This document shows positions 15,073-22,161 of a stretch of 22,161 bases of DNA, in pieces. Every line of letters begins with the position of its first letter. Position 1 is the first letter of the stretch. The translations under genes were made by a program, and so were the position numbers. The notes beneath the pieces are model-generated. The model did no database searches and was not told the origin of the DNA. It was given only the letters and a program-made list of their open reading frames with translations. The stretch comes from a virus, in the IMG/VR virus record IMGVR_UViG_3300025674_000451, positions 1 to 22,161 of that record; one strand, written 5' to 3'.

Positions 15073-17633
15073 TGGCAGATTGTATTGATGAAGTATTAGA
15101 GTCAGTAGGCGAAACTAATATTAAACGAAAAGATGCTATTGAAATGCTTACTGAATATGAAAAGCATTTAGAGGCACAAAAAGCTACTGGTGATCTTACT
15201 AAATTAGATTTAACTGGTGATGAACAATTTGCTAGACATCTAGCAAAAAGAGCTTCACAAAGAAAATATAGCTGGTTAAAAGATAAAGTAACACTAGAAA
15301 AACAATTTAACTTAATGGATTTTAAAGATGGTAAAACTATCCGCTCAAGTTTTGACGAAATTAATTCAACAGCACAAAGACGTATAACTAGTAACGTAGA
15401 AATATTAGATGCACAATTTACTAAATCATTAAACGCAGAAGATAGATTATTGTGGAAAGCAAACAAATTTGATGAAGAACAAACAACAAAATTCGTAGGT
15501 CAAATGATGACACTTGATGAAACCAAGATGCTAAAGATATCTCAAATAGAGGGCAGGTTTCACCCTGAGTTTAGAATTGCAGAAGCCATATCAAAGCTAT
15601 ATAAAGACATACACCTACAAAAAAATAACTATGGTGCAAACACAGGTTTTTTAGAAGGCTATATTGGTCGTAATAATTACGATCAAGTTAAGTATGCTTC
15701 TCCTGAAGTAATTGCAGAATTTAAAAAAGATGCTCTAGAAAGATTTAATTTTGGTGAGATGTATATTGGTGATAAAACACAAGAAGGTTTTATTGACCAG
15801 ATGATAAATAAAATTCGTAATGGTCTTTGGGAAAACGAATTAGATGAACTAACTTTTTATGATGAAATAGCCGAGGCACAAAATAAAATTAAAAACTTCA
15901 CTCAAGGTAGTATCGCAGAAAGATTAGGTAAGCAAAGAGTCGTACAAATGAAACCAGAAGATGCTTTATACATGCAGAAAAAATATGGCTCAGGTAATTT
16001 AAAAAATATTGTTGCTACTGAAATAAATAGCTGGGGTCGTGCTAAAGGATTAATTGAGTCATTCGGTAGTAACCCTGATAAAAACTACGATATATTAGTA
16101 AACAGGATAGTAGATAACAGTCTTGATATTGGTGGCAAAGGATTTCACCCTGTTGCAAAAAGAGGATTAGGTTACAAGGATTATTTACTTGGACGCTTAA
16201 AAAATCCATCAGGACACTTAGCTAGTAGAGTTTTTAACAGTATGAGAACTTTTATGTCGGCATTGCATTTGGGGCAAGGTGTTGTTACAGCACTTGCCGA
16301 TATTGCTACACCAGGGTTACGTAAAAGCCACTTGATGATGGAAAAAAGCATAGGTGGTAATTTAGCTATCATGGGAGAAAGTTTAGCTGAGCAGTTAGGT
16401 ATGCTAGTTGGGCAATATGGAGATGATGTAGCAAAGCGGATTGTTAAAGTAGAGCTAGAGTATTTAGAAGATTCTTTTTTAGATTTAGTTAGAGAGAGCC
16501 GTTTTGGTGGTGATGTTGTGGGTATTGATGGTAAAGGTCGTACTACTGGTGGTGCGTACACTATGCTTAACCTAGTTGATGATGCACACGATACTATCAA
16601 TAAATTTAATTTTATTGATAAGTGGACTCAGACTGCTATTCGTAGACAGTATGCACCAATAGCACGTGAGTTTGGTGAGTTTGCAGATAAAAGTTTTGAT
16701 GAGCTACATGATGCAATGCAAGCACAATTAAAGCGACATGGCTTAGTAGAAGATTGGGATATAATCAGAAGCCGAGTTATTGCAAGTGAAGATGGTAGAA
16801 AGTATGTAGACCCTAAAGCATTTAGTGAAATAGAACTTGATGAAATAGCAAAATTTTATCCTGACTTACAAGCAACTAGAAGCTTACAAAATAAAAAATC
16901 AGAATTAGATTCATTATTTAGAGCAGCATTTGCAAAAGAAGCGGAGCATAGAGTTTTAATGCCTGATTTAACCACAAGTGCTAATGTAGCTTTTCGTTTT
17001 CAACGTGGAAATATTGCACATGAAATTGCTATGAGTGCTTTTCAGTTTAAATCCTACAGTTTTGCTTTATGGAAAAAATTAATTTTACCAGCTTTTTCAG
17101 ATGGTGGACTTGCACCAATAGCGGCATTTACAGCATTTAGCATGGGTACAAATATGTTAATAACTTGGCTTACAGACTTTTTGAACAATAGATCACCAAG
17201 ACCATTTTTTAATACAGAAGACCCAGAAGTAGGTTTAAGGAATTGGAGTGCATTAGTTACAAGAGCAGTTGGTTATCCGTTTGCAGACGAATTGATTGGT
17301 AAAACTTTAGCAGGTGAATTTAGATCAGCAGACTTAGTGTCAATCGCTGGGCCAATGCTAGGTGATACTGTTAGAACATTTGGTAATTTATCAGGGGTAG
17401 CTAAAGGTCTTAAAGACGGTGATACAGATAAGATATCTAAAAATGCTTTTAAATTAGCACTTGGTTCACCAGTAGTAGGTGCAGGAATGAAAGGCGTTTT
17501 ATTTCTTAGGCCACTTACAAATTTGTGGCAAGATACGGTACTGGAACAATTTTCACCAGGGCATTTAAGACAAAGAGAGAAATACAAAGAACAGCAAGGA
17601 TCAGAAAGTATTATTGATTTACAATACCTCTGA
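15072..17633 (+). CDS. Large internal virion protein, second half of a gp16-like pair
   Basis: The gene encodes 853 aa, beginning MADCIDEVLESVG one base inside the previous stop codon (TAATG). The protein is mostly helical. The N-terminal third is charged. The middle has a Gly-rich hinge (VGIDGKGRTTGGAYTMLN, around 483-500). The C-terminal region has a conserved-looking HEIAMSAFQFKSYSFALWKK (about 650-670), a hydrophobic segment APIAAFTAFSMGTNMLITWL (about 681-700), and an ending SPGHLRQREKYKEQQG, typical of gp16-type ejection proteins of short-tailed phages. Such proteins span the inner membrane and pull DNA in. I see no lysozyme motif. A ribosome site at 15057-15064 shows independent initiation. 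The fibre gene follows 12 bp downstream. Confidence 0.72.
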   Translation: MADCIDEVLESVGETNIKRKDAIEMLTEYEKHLEAQKATGDLTKLDLTGDEQFARHLAKRASQRKYSWLKDKVTLEKQFNLMDFKDGKTIRSSFDEINSTAQRRITSNVEILDAQFTKSLNAEDRLLWKANKFDEEQTTKFVGQMMTLDETKMLKISQIEGRFHPEFRIAEAISKLYKDIHLQKNNYGANTGFLEGYIGRNNYDQVKYASPEVIAEFKKDALERFNFGEMYIGDKTQEGFIDQMINKIRNGLWENELDELTFYDEIAEAQNKIKNFTQGSIAERLGKQRVVQMKPEDALYMQKKYGSGNLKNIVATEINSWGRAKGLIESFGSNPDKNYDILVNRIVDNSLDIGGKGFHPVAKRGLGYKDYLLGRLKNPSGHLASRVFNSMRTFMSALHLGQGVVTALADIATPGLRKSHLMMEKSIGGNLAIMGESLAEQLGMLVGQYGDDVAKRIVKVELEYLEDSFLDLVRESRFGGDVVGIDGKGRTTGGAYTMLNLVDDAHDTINKFNFIDKWTQTAIRRQYAPIAREFGEFADKSFDELHDAMQAQLKRHGLVEDWDIIRSRVIASEDGRKYVDPKAFSEIELDEIAKFYPDLQATRSLQNKKSELDSLFRAAFAKEAEHRVLMPDLTTSANVAFRFQRGNIAHEIAMSAFQFKSYSFALWKKLILPAFSDGGLAPIAAFTAFSMGTNMLITWLTDFLNNRSPRPFFNTEDPEVGLRNWSALVTRAVGYPFADELIGKTLAGEFRSADLVSIAGPMLGDTVRTFGNLSGVAKGLKDGDTDKISKNAFKLALGSPVVGAGMKGVLFLRPLTNLWQDTVLEQFSPGHLRQREKYKEQQGSESIIDLQYL

Positions 17634-17645
17634 TAAAATATAATT

Positions 17646-19775
17646 ATGGTAATAACCAATACAGCAAAAGAAAATACTTATACTGGAAATGGAAGCCTTG
17701 CTTCATACAGTTTAACAATACCTTTTTTTGACACAGCAGACGTTAAAGCCAAATTAGATGGTGTAATAACAACAGCGTTTACAGTAACACCAGGGACTTT
17801 GGTAGATGGGCACTATAACAATGGTACAGTTGTATTTACTACTGCACCTGCAAATGGCGTTGCCATACTATTATATTGCGATACTCCTGCAAAACAAGAG
17901 GACGTAGATGCAGGTGCTACTAACAGTATTGACGTAGAAGATGTAGAGCAAGCATTAGATAGATCAGCCTTAATCGCTAGAGATACAAGAAGAATTAATG
18001 AAGCGAGTGCTACAGAAGCAGCCGCAAGTGCAGCCGCAGCAGCTACATCAGAAAGTAATGCAGCTACATCAGCAGCAACAGCAAGTGCAAAAGCTACAGA
18101 AGCGGCTACATCAGCAGCTAACGCACAATCATCTGCAACAGCCGCAGCTACATCAGCAGCAGCAGCTTTAGTATCTGAGTCAAACGCAGCTACAAGTGAA
18201 ACCAATGCAGCAGCATCAGCAGGCTCAGCAAGTGCGATTGCAAACGGAACTTTATATACTTATGTAGAGTCGTCAGGCACTATCACCGCAGTTGATGGTG
18301 GCGCATATAGCTTTGCTGCAAGTGGTACAGTAAACCTACCGACACCAGCACCAGCAGTACATATCAGAGTTTTATTAGCTGCTACAACAGGGACTATAAC
18401 TTTTGTTCGCAATGGTAGTGAGACTATCAATCAAATACCTAGTGATGTTTCAGCAACAGGCGCAGGCTTTTACACAGTTGCTTGCTATAACGGTACAGAT
18501 TGGTTGCTTACTCAAGGAGAGCAAACAGGTATCTATGCACAAGCACAAGCTGGAGCAGATGGAGCAGATGGGGCAGATGGGGCAGATGGAGCAGATGGAG
18601 CAGATGGGATAGGTATTCCAGCAGGCGGTTCAGCAGGAGAAGTTTTACAAAAAATAGATGGTACTGATTATAATACTCAATGGGCGACAGTAACAGCAAC
18701 AGAGTCAGAATTAGTACAATTTGATATTAGAAACACAACAGGTTCTACAATCACCGCAGGTACACCAGTTTACATTAGTGGTTATGCTACTGGTGATGGC
18801 AGGGTTTTAGTTACACCAGCAGATGCAAGTAGTTCTGCTACAATGCCAGCAGTCGGAGTCATCAAGACAGATGTTGCTAATAACTCTAATGGCTCTGTAG
18901 TAGCGATTGGTGCGTTGACGAATATTGATACAAGTTCTTTTAGCGAGGGTAACACAGTATATGTTGCAAGTGGTGGTGGTTTAACCAATGTTAAGCCTAC
19001 TGGCACTAATTTAATTCAAAACATTGGTAAAGTCAGTCGCTCACACGCTTCTAACGGAGCAATAATAGTAACTGGCCCAGGTAGATCAAATGATGTACCT
19101 AACTTACCATCAGCAAATTTATGGTTAGGTAATGCAAGTGGAGTCGCTACACCAGTTTCAATTTCAGGTGATGCAACATTAGCAAATACTGGTGCATTAA
19201 CGATCTCAAATAAAACTGGTGCAGATACAGGTATCGTAACTGGTACTGCTGGTACATCAGGTAATTTGGTTCAGTGGAATGTTGACGGAGATGCAGTAGA
19301 TGCTTCTATTGCTGCATCAGACGTAGTTACACCATCAAGCACAGATACTTTAACAAACAAAGATTTATCAAGTACAACTAATACTTTTTCAAATACAATC
19401 ACTACTAAAACCGTTATTGTAAAAGCGATTGCAGATGATACAGCTTTAACAGTTGCAGATAATCTAACAAAGTTTGTCGTTCCTGTTGAACTCAATGGAA
19501 TGAATTTAGTATCAGTAGGGGCTCATGTGTTTACTGCTTCAACAAGTGGGCTACCTACGATACAAATTTTTAATGCAACAGATTCAGTAGATATGTTATC
19601 AACTGGTATCACTATTGATGCAAATGAAAAAGATTCTAGTACCGCAACAACAGCAGCAGTTATCAATACTGCTAATGATGATGTTGCAACAGGAGATGAA
19701 ATCAGAATTGATTGTGATGTTGCTGGAACTGGAACAACAGGATTAGAAGTAAGGTTAGGATTTAGATTACCATAA
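17646..19775 (+). CDS. Tail fibre protein with collagen-like repeat
   Basis: This 709-aa host-recognition fibre has several regions. Residues about 8-110 match the T7 gp17-type N-terminal anchor pattern: YTGNGSLASYSLTIPFF, then AKLDGVITTAFTV, VVFTTAPANG and ILLYCDTP. Residues 115-199 are an Ala/Thr/Ser-rich repeat of the fibre coiled-coil type (AATSA units). Residues about 200-296 form a beta domain. A collagen-like stretch of six Gly-Ala-Asp triplets follows at 303-320, then a beta-rich shaft and tip with the common fibre motif DTLTNKDLSS (around 566). It ends EVRLGFRLP. The anchor should bind the nozzle protein. No protease or endosialidase motif is seen. The start lacks a clear ribosome site. 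A putative accessory protein gene follows. Confidence 0.88.
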   Translation: MVITNTAKENTYTGNGSLASYSLTIPFFDTADVKAKLDGVITTAFTVTPGTLVDGHYNNGTVVFTTAPANGVAILLYCDTPAKQEDVDAGATNSIDVEDVEQALDRSALIARDTRRINEASATEAAASAAAAATSESNAATSAATASAKATEAATSAANAQSSATAAATSAAAALVSESNAATSETNAAASAGSASAIANGTLYTYVESSGTITAVDGGAYSFAASGTVNLPTPAPAVHIRVLLAATTGTITFVRNGSETINQIPSDVSATGAGFYTVACYNGTDWLLTQGEQTGIYAQAQAGADGADGADGADGADGADGIGIPAGGSAGEVLQKIDGTDYNTQWATVTATESELVQFDIRNTTGSTITAGTPVYISGYATGDGRVLVTPADASSSATMPAVGVIKTDVANNSNGSVVAIGALTNIDTSSFSEGNTVYVASGGGLTNVKPTGTNLIQNIGKVSRSHASNGAIIVTGPGRSNDVPNLPSANLWLGNASGVATPVSISGDATLANTGALTISNKTGADTGIVTGTAGTSGNLVQWNVDGDAVDASIAASDVVTPSSTDTLTNKDLSSTTNTFSNTITTKTVIVKAIADDTALTVADNLTKFVVPVELNGMNLVSVGAHVFTASTSGLPTIQIFNATDSVDMLSTGITIDANEKDSSTATTAAVINTANDDVATGDEIRIDCDVAGTGTTGLEVRLGFRLP
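18552..18605 (+). repeat. Six tandem 9-bp units encoding Gly-Ala-Asp
   Basis: Six head-to-tail units occupy 18552-18605. Units 1, 2, 5 and 6 are GGAGCAGAT, and units 3 and 4 are GGGGCAGAT. They encode six GAD triplets of the fibre. The single variable base leaves Gly unchanged. Such in-frame short tandem repeats can expand or contract by slippage or recombination and thereby alter fibre length. Confidence 0.9.
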
Positions 19776-19780
19776 AGGAG
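19774..19780 (+). promoter_or_regulatory. Strong ribosome binding site after the fibre gene
   Basis: AAAGGAG at 19774-19780 overlaps the fibre stop codon and lies six bases before ATG 19787. Its strength equals that of the scaffold and capsid genes. Confidence 0.7.
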
Positions 19781-19786
19781 AAAGTT

Positions 19787-20257
19787 ATGTCGGGTGATAT
19801 CGTAAATAATGTTGGAGTAGTACAATCGGGTTTGCAAGCTTGGATTGATACAAATATAAAACCAAATGTAGTTGAGGTGTTAAACGTAAAAGAAGTTTAC
19901 GTAAATAACAATGCACGTTCGTATGACGTGAGTGTACTTGTTACAGTAAATGCAGATGGTGCTACAAATATTGCAACACAACCTGTTTTTGCAGTTGATG
20001 AAAATTTAGCAACTGAAAAATTTTATTTTGGTAGAAACAAAGTTCAGAACTTTGTTGCACCAGCTAATGAAGTAAACAAAGAAGCTTTGATTGCAACAAC
20101 ATTAAATGCTTTAAAACAACAAGACCCAAATGCTAAATTTGTAGGTTTAGAAGTAGATACGAACAATGGTATTACTATTTACAAAATTCAAGTAAACGGT
20201 GTCAACAAAGCGTACACAATTTTAGATGGTAGCTTAACTGAACTTGAGATTATTTAA
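19787..20257 (+). CDS. Well-translated hypothetical protein downstream of the fibre
   Basis: This 156-aa protein (MSGDIVNNVGVVQSGLQAWIDTNIK) is of unknown function. It has an amphipathic N-terminal helix (about 9-28). Beta strands follow, rich in Val/Asn (VNNNARSYDVSVLVTVNADG), then helical stretch EVNKEALIATTLNALKQ and a C-terminal beta hairpin ending LDGSLTELEII. There is no signal peptide, membrane segment or catalytic motif. Its ribosome site is among the best in the window, suggesting many copies, which would suit a fibre chaperone, an adaptor, or a minor capsid or decoration protein. It sits between the fibre and the DUF2341/LamG gene, overlapping the latter by one base (TAATG), so an adsorption-apparatus role is inferred from context. 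Confidence 0.75.
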   Translation: MSGDIVNNVGVVQSGLQAWIDTNIKPNVVEVLNVKEVYVNNNARSYDVSVLVTVNADGATNIATQPVFAVDENLATEKFYFGRNKVQNFVAPANEVNKEALIATTLNALKQQDPNAKFVGLEVDTNNGITIYKIQVNGVNKAYTILDGSLTELEII

Positions 20258-21324
20258 TGGCTTGGTACGACAGTAATTGGTCTTATAGGATTCCTGTAAC
20301 AATCGACAGCACGAAAGTTAGTGCCGATTTAACTGACTTTCCTGTCTATGTTGATTTATCAGATTTAAGTGCTGACTTCTTTTCTAACGTAAAAACTGAT
20401 GGTAGTGATATTAGGGTTACAAAAGATGATGGTACGACAGAAGTGCCTAGAGAAGTTGTTGCTATTGATACAGGTAGCTCTACTGGTGAGTTACATTTTA
20501 AAGCTGATGGTACTTTAAGTTCATCAACTGATACAGACTTTTATATTTACTACGGCAATGCCTCTGCTACAGAACCAGCAGTAACAGCGACTTATGGTCG
20601 TAATAATGTTTGGACTGATTATGATGGAGTTTATCATTTACAAGGAAATGCTACTAATTCAGCAGGTACATCTTACTCAGAGCTAATGGACGGCACATCT
20701 TCTAGCTCAGGTAAAATTTATGGAGCTTATGATTTTGATGGTACTAGTGATGAATTAATTACTAATTATACGGGTTTTAGTGGAACTAGCACTTTTGGCT
20801 TATCAATGTGGTTTAACAAGGGTAGCGGTGGTGGTACATCACCAATGCTCGCAGGCGTTTCTTCAACTTTAGGCAGCACGTATGAAATTTTTTATCTCAT
20901 GCTTGCCAACAGCAAAACAAACGTGCAAGTCGCTATCAAAGCTGGCTCTTCAAGTTACACAGATATAACTACAAATACAACAACGATTAACGCAGGTACT
21001 TGGTATTATAACAGTTGTTGGTATGATGGCAGTAATTTGTATAATAAGATTAATAACGGTACGGCAGCCTCAACCACTGCTACAGGCTCATTAAATACGA
21101 GTACTAGTGATGGTTTAGATTTTGCAAACTGGAAAGGACAAAGTCAATATCAGTATGATGGGCTCTTGGACGAAATAAGATTTACGACTACACCAAAGAA
21201 TGATAATTGGTATAGTACAGAATACAACAACCAAAACTCAGCAAGCACTTTTTATTCAGCAGGGGCGCAGGAAACTTACACCCCAAGCGCAACCTTTATT
21301 CCAAAAATAACATCAGTGTTATAA
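20257..21324 (+). CDS. DUF2341 + LamG/concanavalin-like appendage protein
   Basis: The gene encodes 355 aa. The opening (MAWYDSNWSYRIPVTID, then LTDFPVYVDLSDL, SDIRVTKDDGTTEVP and a YIYYGNASA at about 96-104) follows the DUF2341 consensus. DUF2341 modules occur in cell-surface, receptor-binding and carbohydrate-related proteins. The C-terminal part (about 122-330) is LamG/concanavalin-like, with GAYDFDGTSDELITN, LSMWFNKGS, NAGTWYYNSCWYDGSN and the typical last-strand signature LLDEIRFTTTPKNDNWYSTEYNNQ. This beta-sandwich often binds sugars. There is no signal peptide or anchor, so it should be a virion tail appendage or fibre tip protein binding host glycans. It is coupled to the preceding gene by one base, and another beta-rich gene begins 7 bp downstream. 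Confidence 0.85.
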   Translation: MAWYDSNWSYRIPVTIDSTKVSADLTDFPVYVDLSDLSADFFSNVKTDGSDIRVTKDDGTTEVPREVVAIDTGSSTGELHFKADGTLSSSTDTDFYIYYGNASATEPAVTATYGRNNVWTDYDGVYHLQGNATNSAGTSYSELMDGTSSSSGKIYGAYDFDGTSDELITNYTGFSGTSTFGLSMWFNKGSGGGTSPMLAGVSSTLGSTYEIFYLMLANSKTNVQVAIKAGSSSYTDITTNTTTINAGTWYYNSCWYDGSNLYNKINNGTAASTTATGSLNTSTSDGLDFANWKGQSQYQYDGLLDEIRFTTTPKNDNWYSTEYNNQNSASTFYSAGAQETYTPSATFIPKITSVL

Positions 21325-21331
21325 TGAGGGT

Positions 21332-22161
21332 ATGGCCTACAATATAGATTTTAGCGGTAAAGATTGGAATGGACGACCATATGTTCAAGCAGGTAATGCG
21401 TTAAATCTTACCAGCTTAACTGGTGAATATAAATATTTTTATATAGATGGCGATAAAGATGCGGCTGATAACTTTACAAATGATTACCAACTTCGTGGTA
21501 TTTGGGTTTATGGTTCTATTACTAGTCCTAGTTCATGGAGAAGCACATCAACAGCAGCAAAAACAACCCTGTTTTTACATTTAGACTTTTTTAAACGTGG
21601 TACAGATTTTAATAGCAGTAGCGTTAGTACAATAAAGACGGACATTCCATTAATACATTTTCGTGCATCTGAAACAAGCACCACTAAAACATTAGATCCT
21701 ATCTATATTAACTTAAATACAGGTGGTCAAATCATTGGAAACGCAATGGCTAGACTTGCAGAAGGTGATACTTATAATGATTTAGCTGGTGGTACTGCTA
21801 ACGCTTGGAGTAATGCAAACATTTCTGTAAACAGAGTATATGGTACAGAGTCAACCGTATATAATGATCTTTTTACACTAGAAGCTGAAAAAAGTACAGC
21901 AGGTGCAGATGCAACAAACAATTTATTAGGTACATCTGATGCTGGAAGCCAAACAGCGACTACATCTGAGCAAATACCTGCAAATACAGCAGGATATATC
22001 CAAGCTACTTTTAACCCTTTTGGTAAGTATGGAAACATCATATTTAATGATCTTGAACTTGGAATGACAGATAGTGCAGATGCGGCAACCACAACTAATC
22101 CAAAATACAGATGGGAACTTGACTCAAACAGTATTGGTAATCATACAGCTAAAGCAGTGCA
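21332..22161 (+). CDS. Partial beta-rich tail appendage protein, cut by the window edge
   Basis: From ATG 21332 an open frame runs to the end without a stop (276 full codons). It begins MAYNIDFSGKDWNGRPYVQAG and continues beta-rich and Thr/Ser/Asn-rich, with IWVYGSITSPSSWRSTST, FLHLDFFKRGTDFN, an INLNTGGQIIGNAM segment and YIQATFNPFGKYGNIIFNDL. Composition is like a tail appendage or virion surface protein and unlike an enzyme. GAGGG at 21326-21330 is close to the start. The gene follows the DUF2341/LamG gene by 7 bp in the same operon, so a host-recognition role is likely but inferred. I recognise no family, and the C-terminus is missing. Confidence 0.8.
   Translation, partial: MAYNIDFSGKDWNGRPYVQAGNALNLTSLTGEYKYFYIDGDKDAADNFTNDYQLRGIWVYGSITSPSSWRSTSTAAKTTLFLHLDFFKRGTDFNSSSVSTIKTDIPLIHFRASETSTTKTLDPIYINLNTGGQIIGNAMARLAEGDTYNDLAGGTANAWSNANISVNRVYGTESTVYNDLFTLEAEKSTAGADATNNLLGTSDAGSQTATTSEQIPANTAGYIQATFNPFGKYGNIIFNDLELGMTDSADAATTTNPKYRWELDSNSIGNHTAKAV

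Noticed and set aside
17639-17644. TATAAT immediately before the fibre ATG as a promoter
   Set aside because: Transcription would start inside the gene, after the start codon; the nearest -35-like TTGATT has poor 19-bp spacing.
18403-18612. Frame encoding a QMG-type repeat across the collagen-like DNA
   Set aside because: It is the out-of-frame reading of the 9-bp repeat within the fibre gene.
17646-22161. Possible diversity-generating retroelement target in the fibre/lectin genes
   Set aside because: No reverse transcriptase gene, template repeat or matching variable repeat is visible; the tandem 9-bp units are simple in-frame repeats.
1-22161. tRNA genes, CRISPR arrays, insertion sequences, integrase or lysis genes
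   Set aside because: No cloverleaf-like sequence, spaced repeat array, transposase, recombinase, holin or endolysin pattern was found on either strand.

Overview
This window is a contiguous piece of an AT-rich, strictly lytic-looking podovirus (short-tailed dsDNA phage). It holds packaging, head, short-tail, internal-virion and host-recognition genes, tightly packed and all on the + strand from about 835 to the end of the window. The structural set is T7-like: head-tail connector portal, scaffold, capsid, tail tubular A and B, a gp13/gp14-like pair, very large internal virion proteins, and a fibre with a T7-like N-terminus. However, the terminase genes precede the portal, as in many marine and BPP-1-like podoviruses, whereas in T7 itself they come at the end. 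Low GC, marine-style short-tail gene content and DUF2341/LamG appendage proteins suggest an aquatic, possibly marine, host. The sequence does not identify the host.

Layout: 1-343 carries two short leftward genes, one cut by the window edge, probably the start of an early or accessory leftward block. 344-834 is a roughly 490-bp non-coding divergent region. It holds a leftward -10-like box, a near-perfect 31-bp palindrome, a 12-bp GC-rich palindrome, phased A/T tracts ending in a CCCCCTAGGGGG palindrome, and a hairpin just before the first rightward gene. It is the best candidate for a control region, origin or packaging site. 835-3050 is the packaging block: a small coiled-coil protein, a putative small terminase and the large terminase. 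The last two start at TTG codons nested inside the preceding gene. 3040-7094 is the head block: a small basic protein, portal, Bbp19-like small protein, scaffold and major capsid protein. The capsid gene has its own 102-bp leader with a duplicated 14-bp element, a perfect TATAAT and a strong Shine-Dalgarno.

7096-10356 is the tail tube/nozzle block: tubular A, tubular B and a gp13-like GNAT-like protein. 10347-17633 encodes four internal or ejected virion proteins of 150, 723, 698 and 853 aa. The last two look like a T7 gp16-type giant protein divided into two translationally coupled genes, and no recognisable lytic transglycosylase motif is present. 17646-22161 is the adsorption block: a trimeric-type fibre (T7-like anchor, Ala-rich coiled coil, collagen-like Gly-Ala-Asp repeat, beta-rich C-terminus), a well-translated 156-aa protein of unknown function, a DUF2341 + LamG-like protein, and a further beta-rich protein that runs off the window.

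The genes form an assembly line. Terminase packages DNA through the portal into a scaffold-built capsid, the tubular proteins close the vertex, internal proteins are stored for ejection, and fibre/lectin proteins recognise the host. No replication, lysis, integration, tRNA, CRISPR or defence genes are visible.
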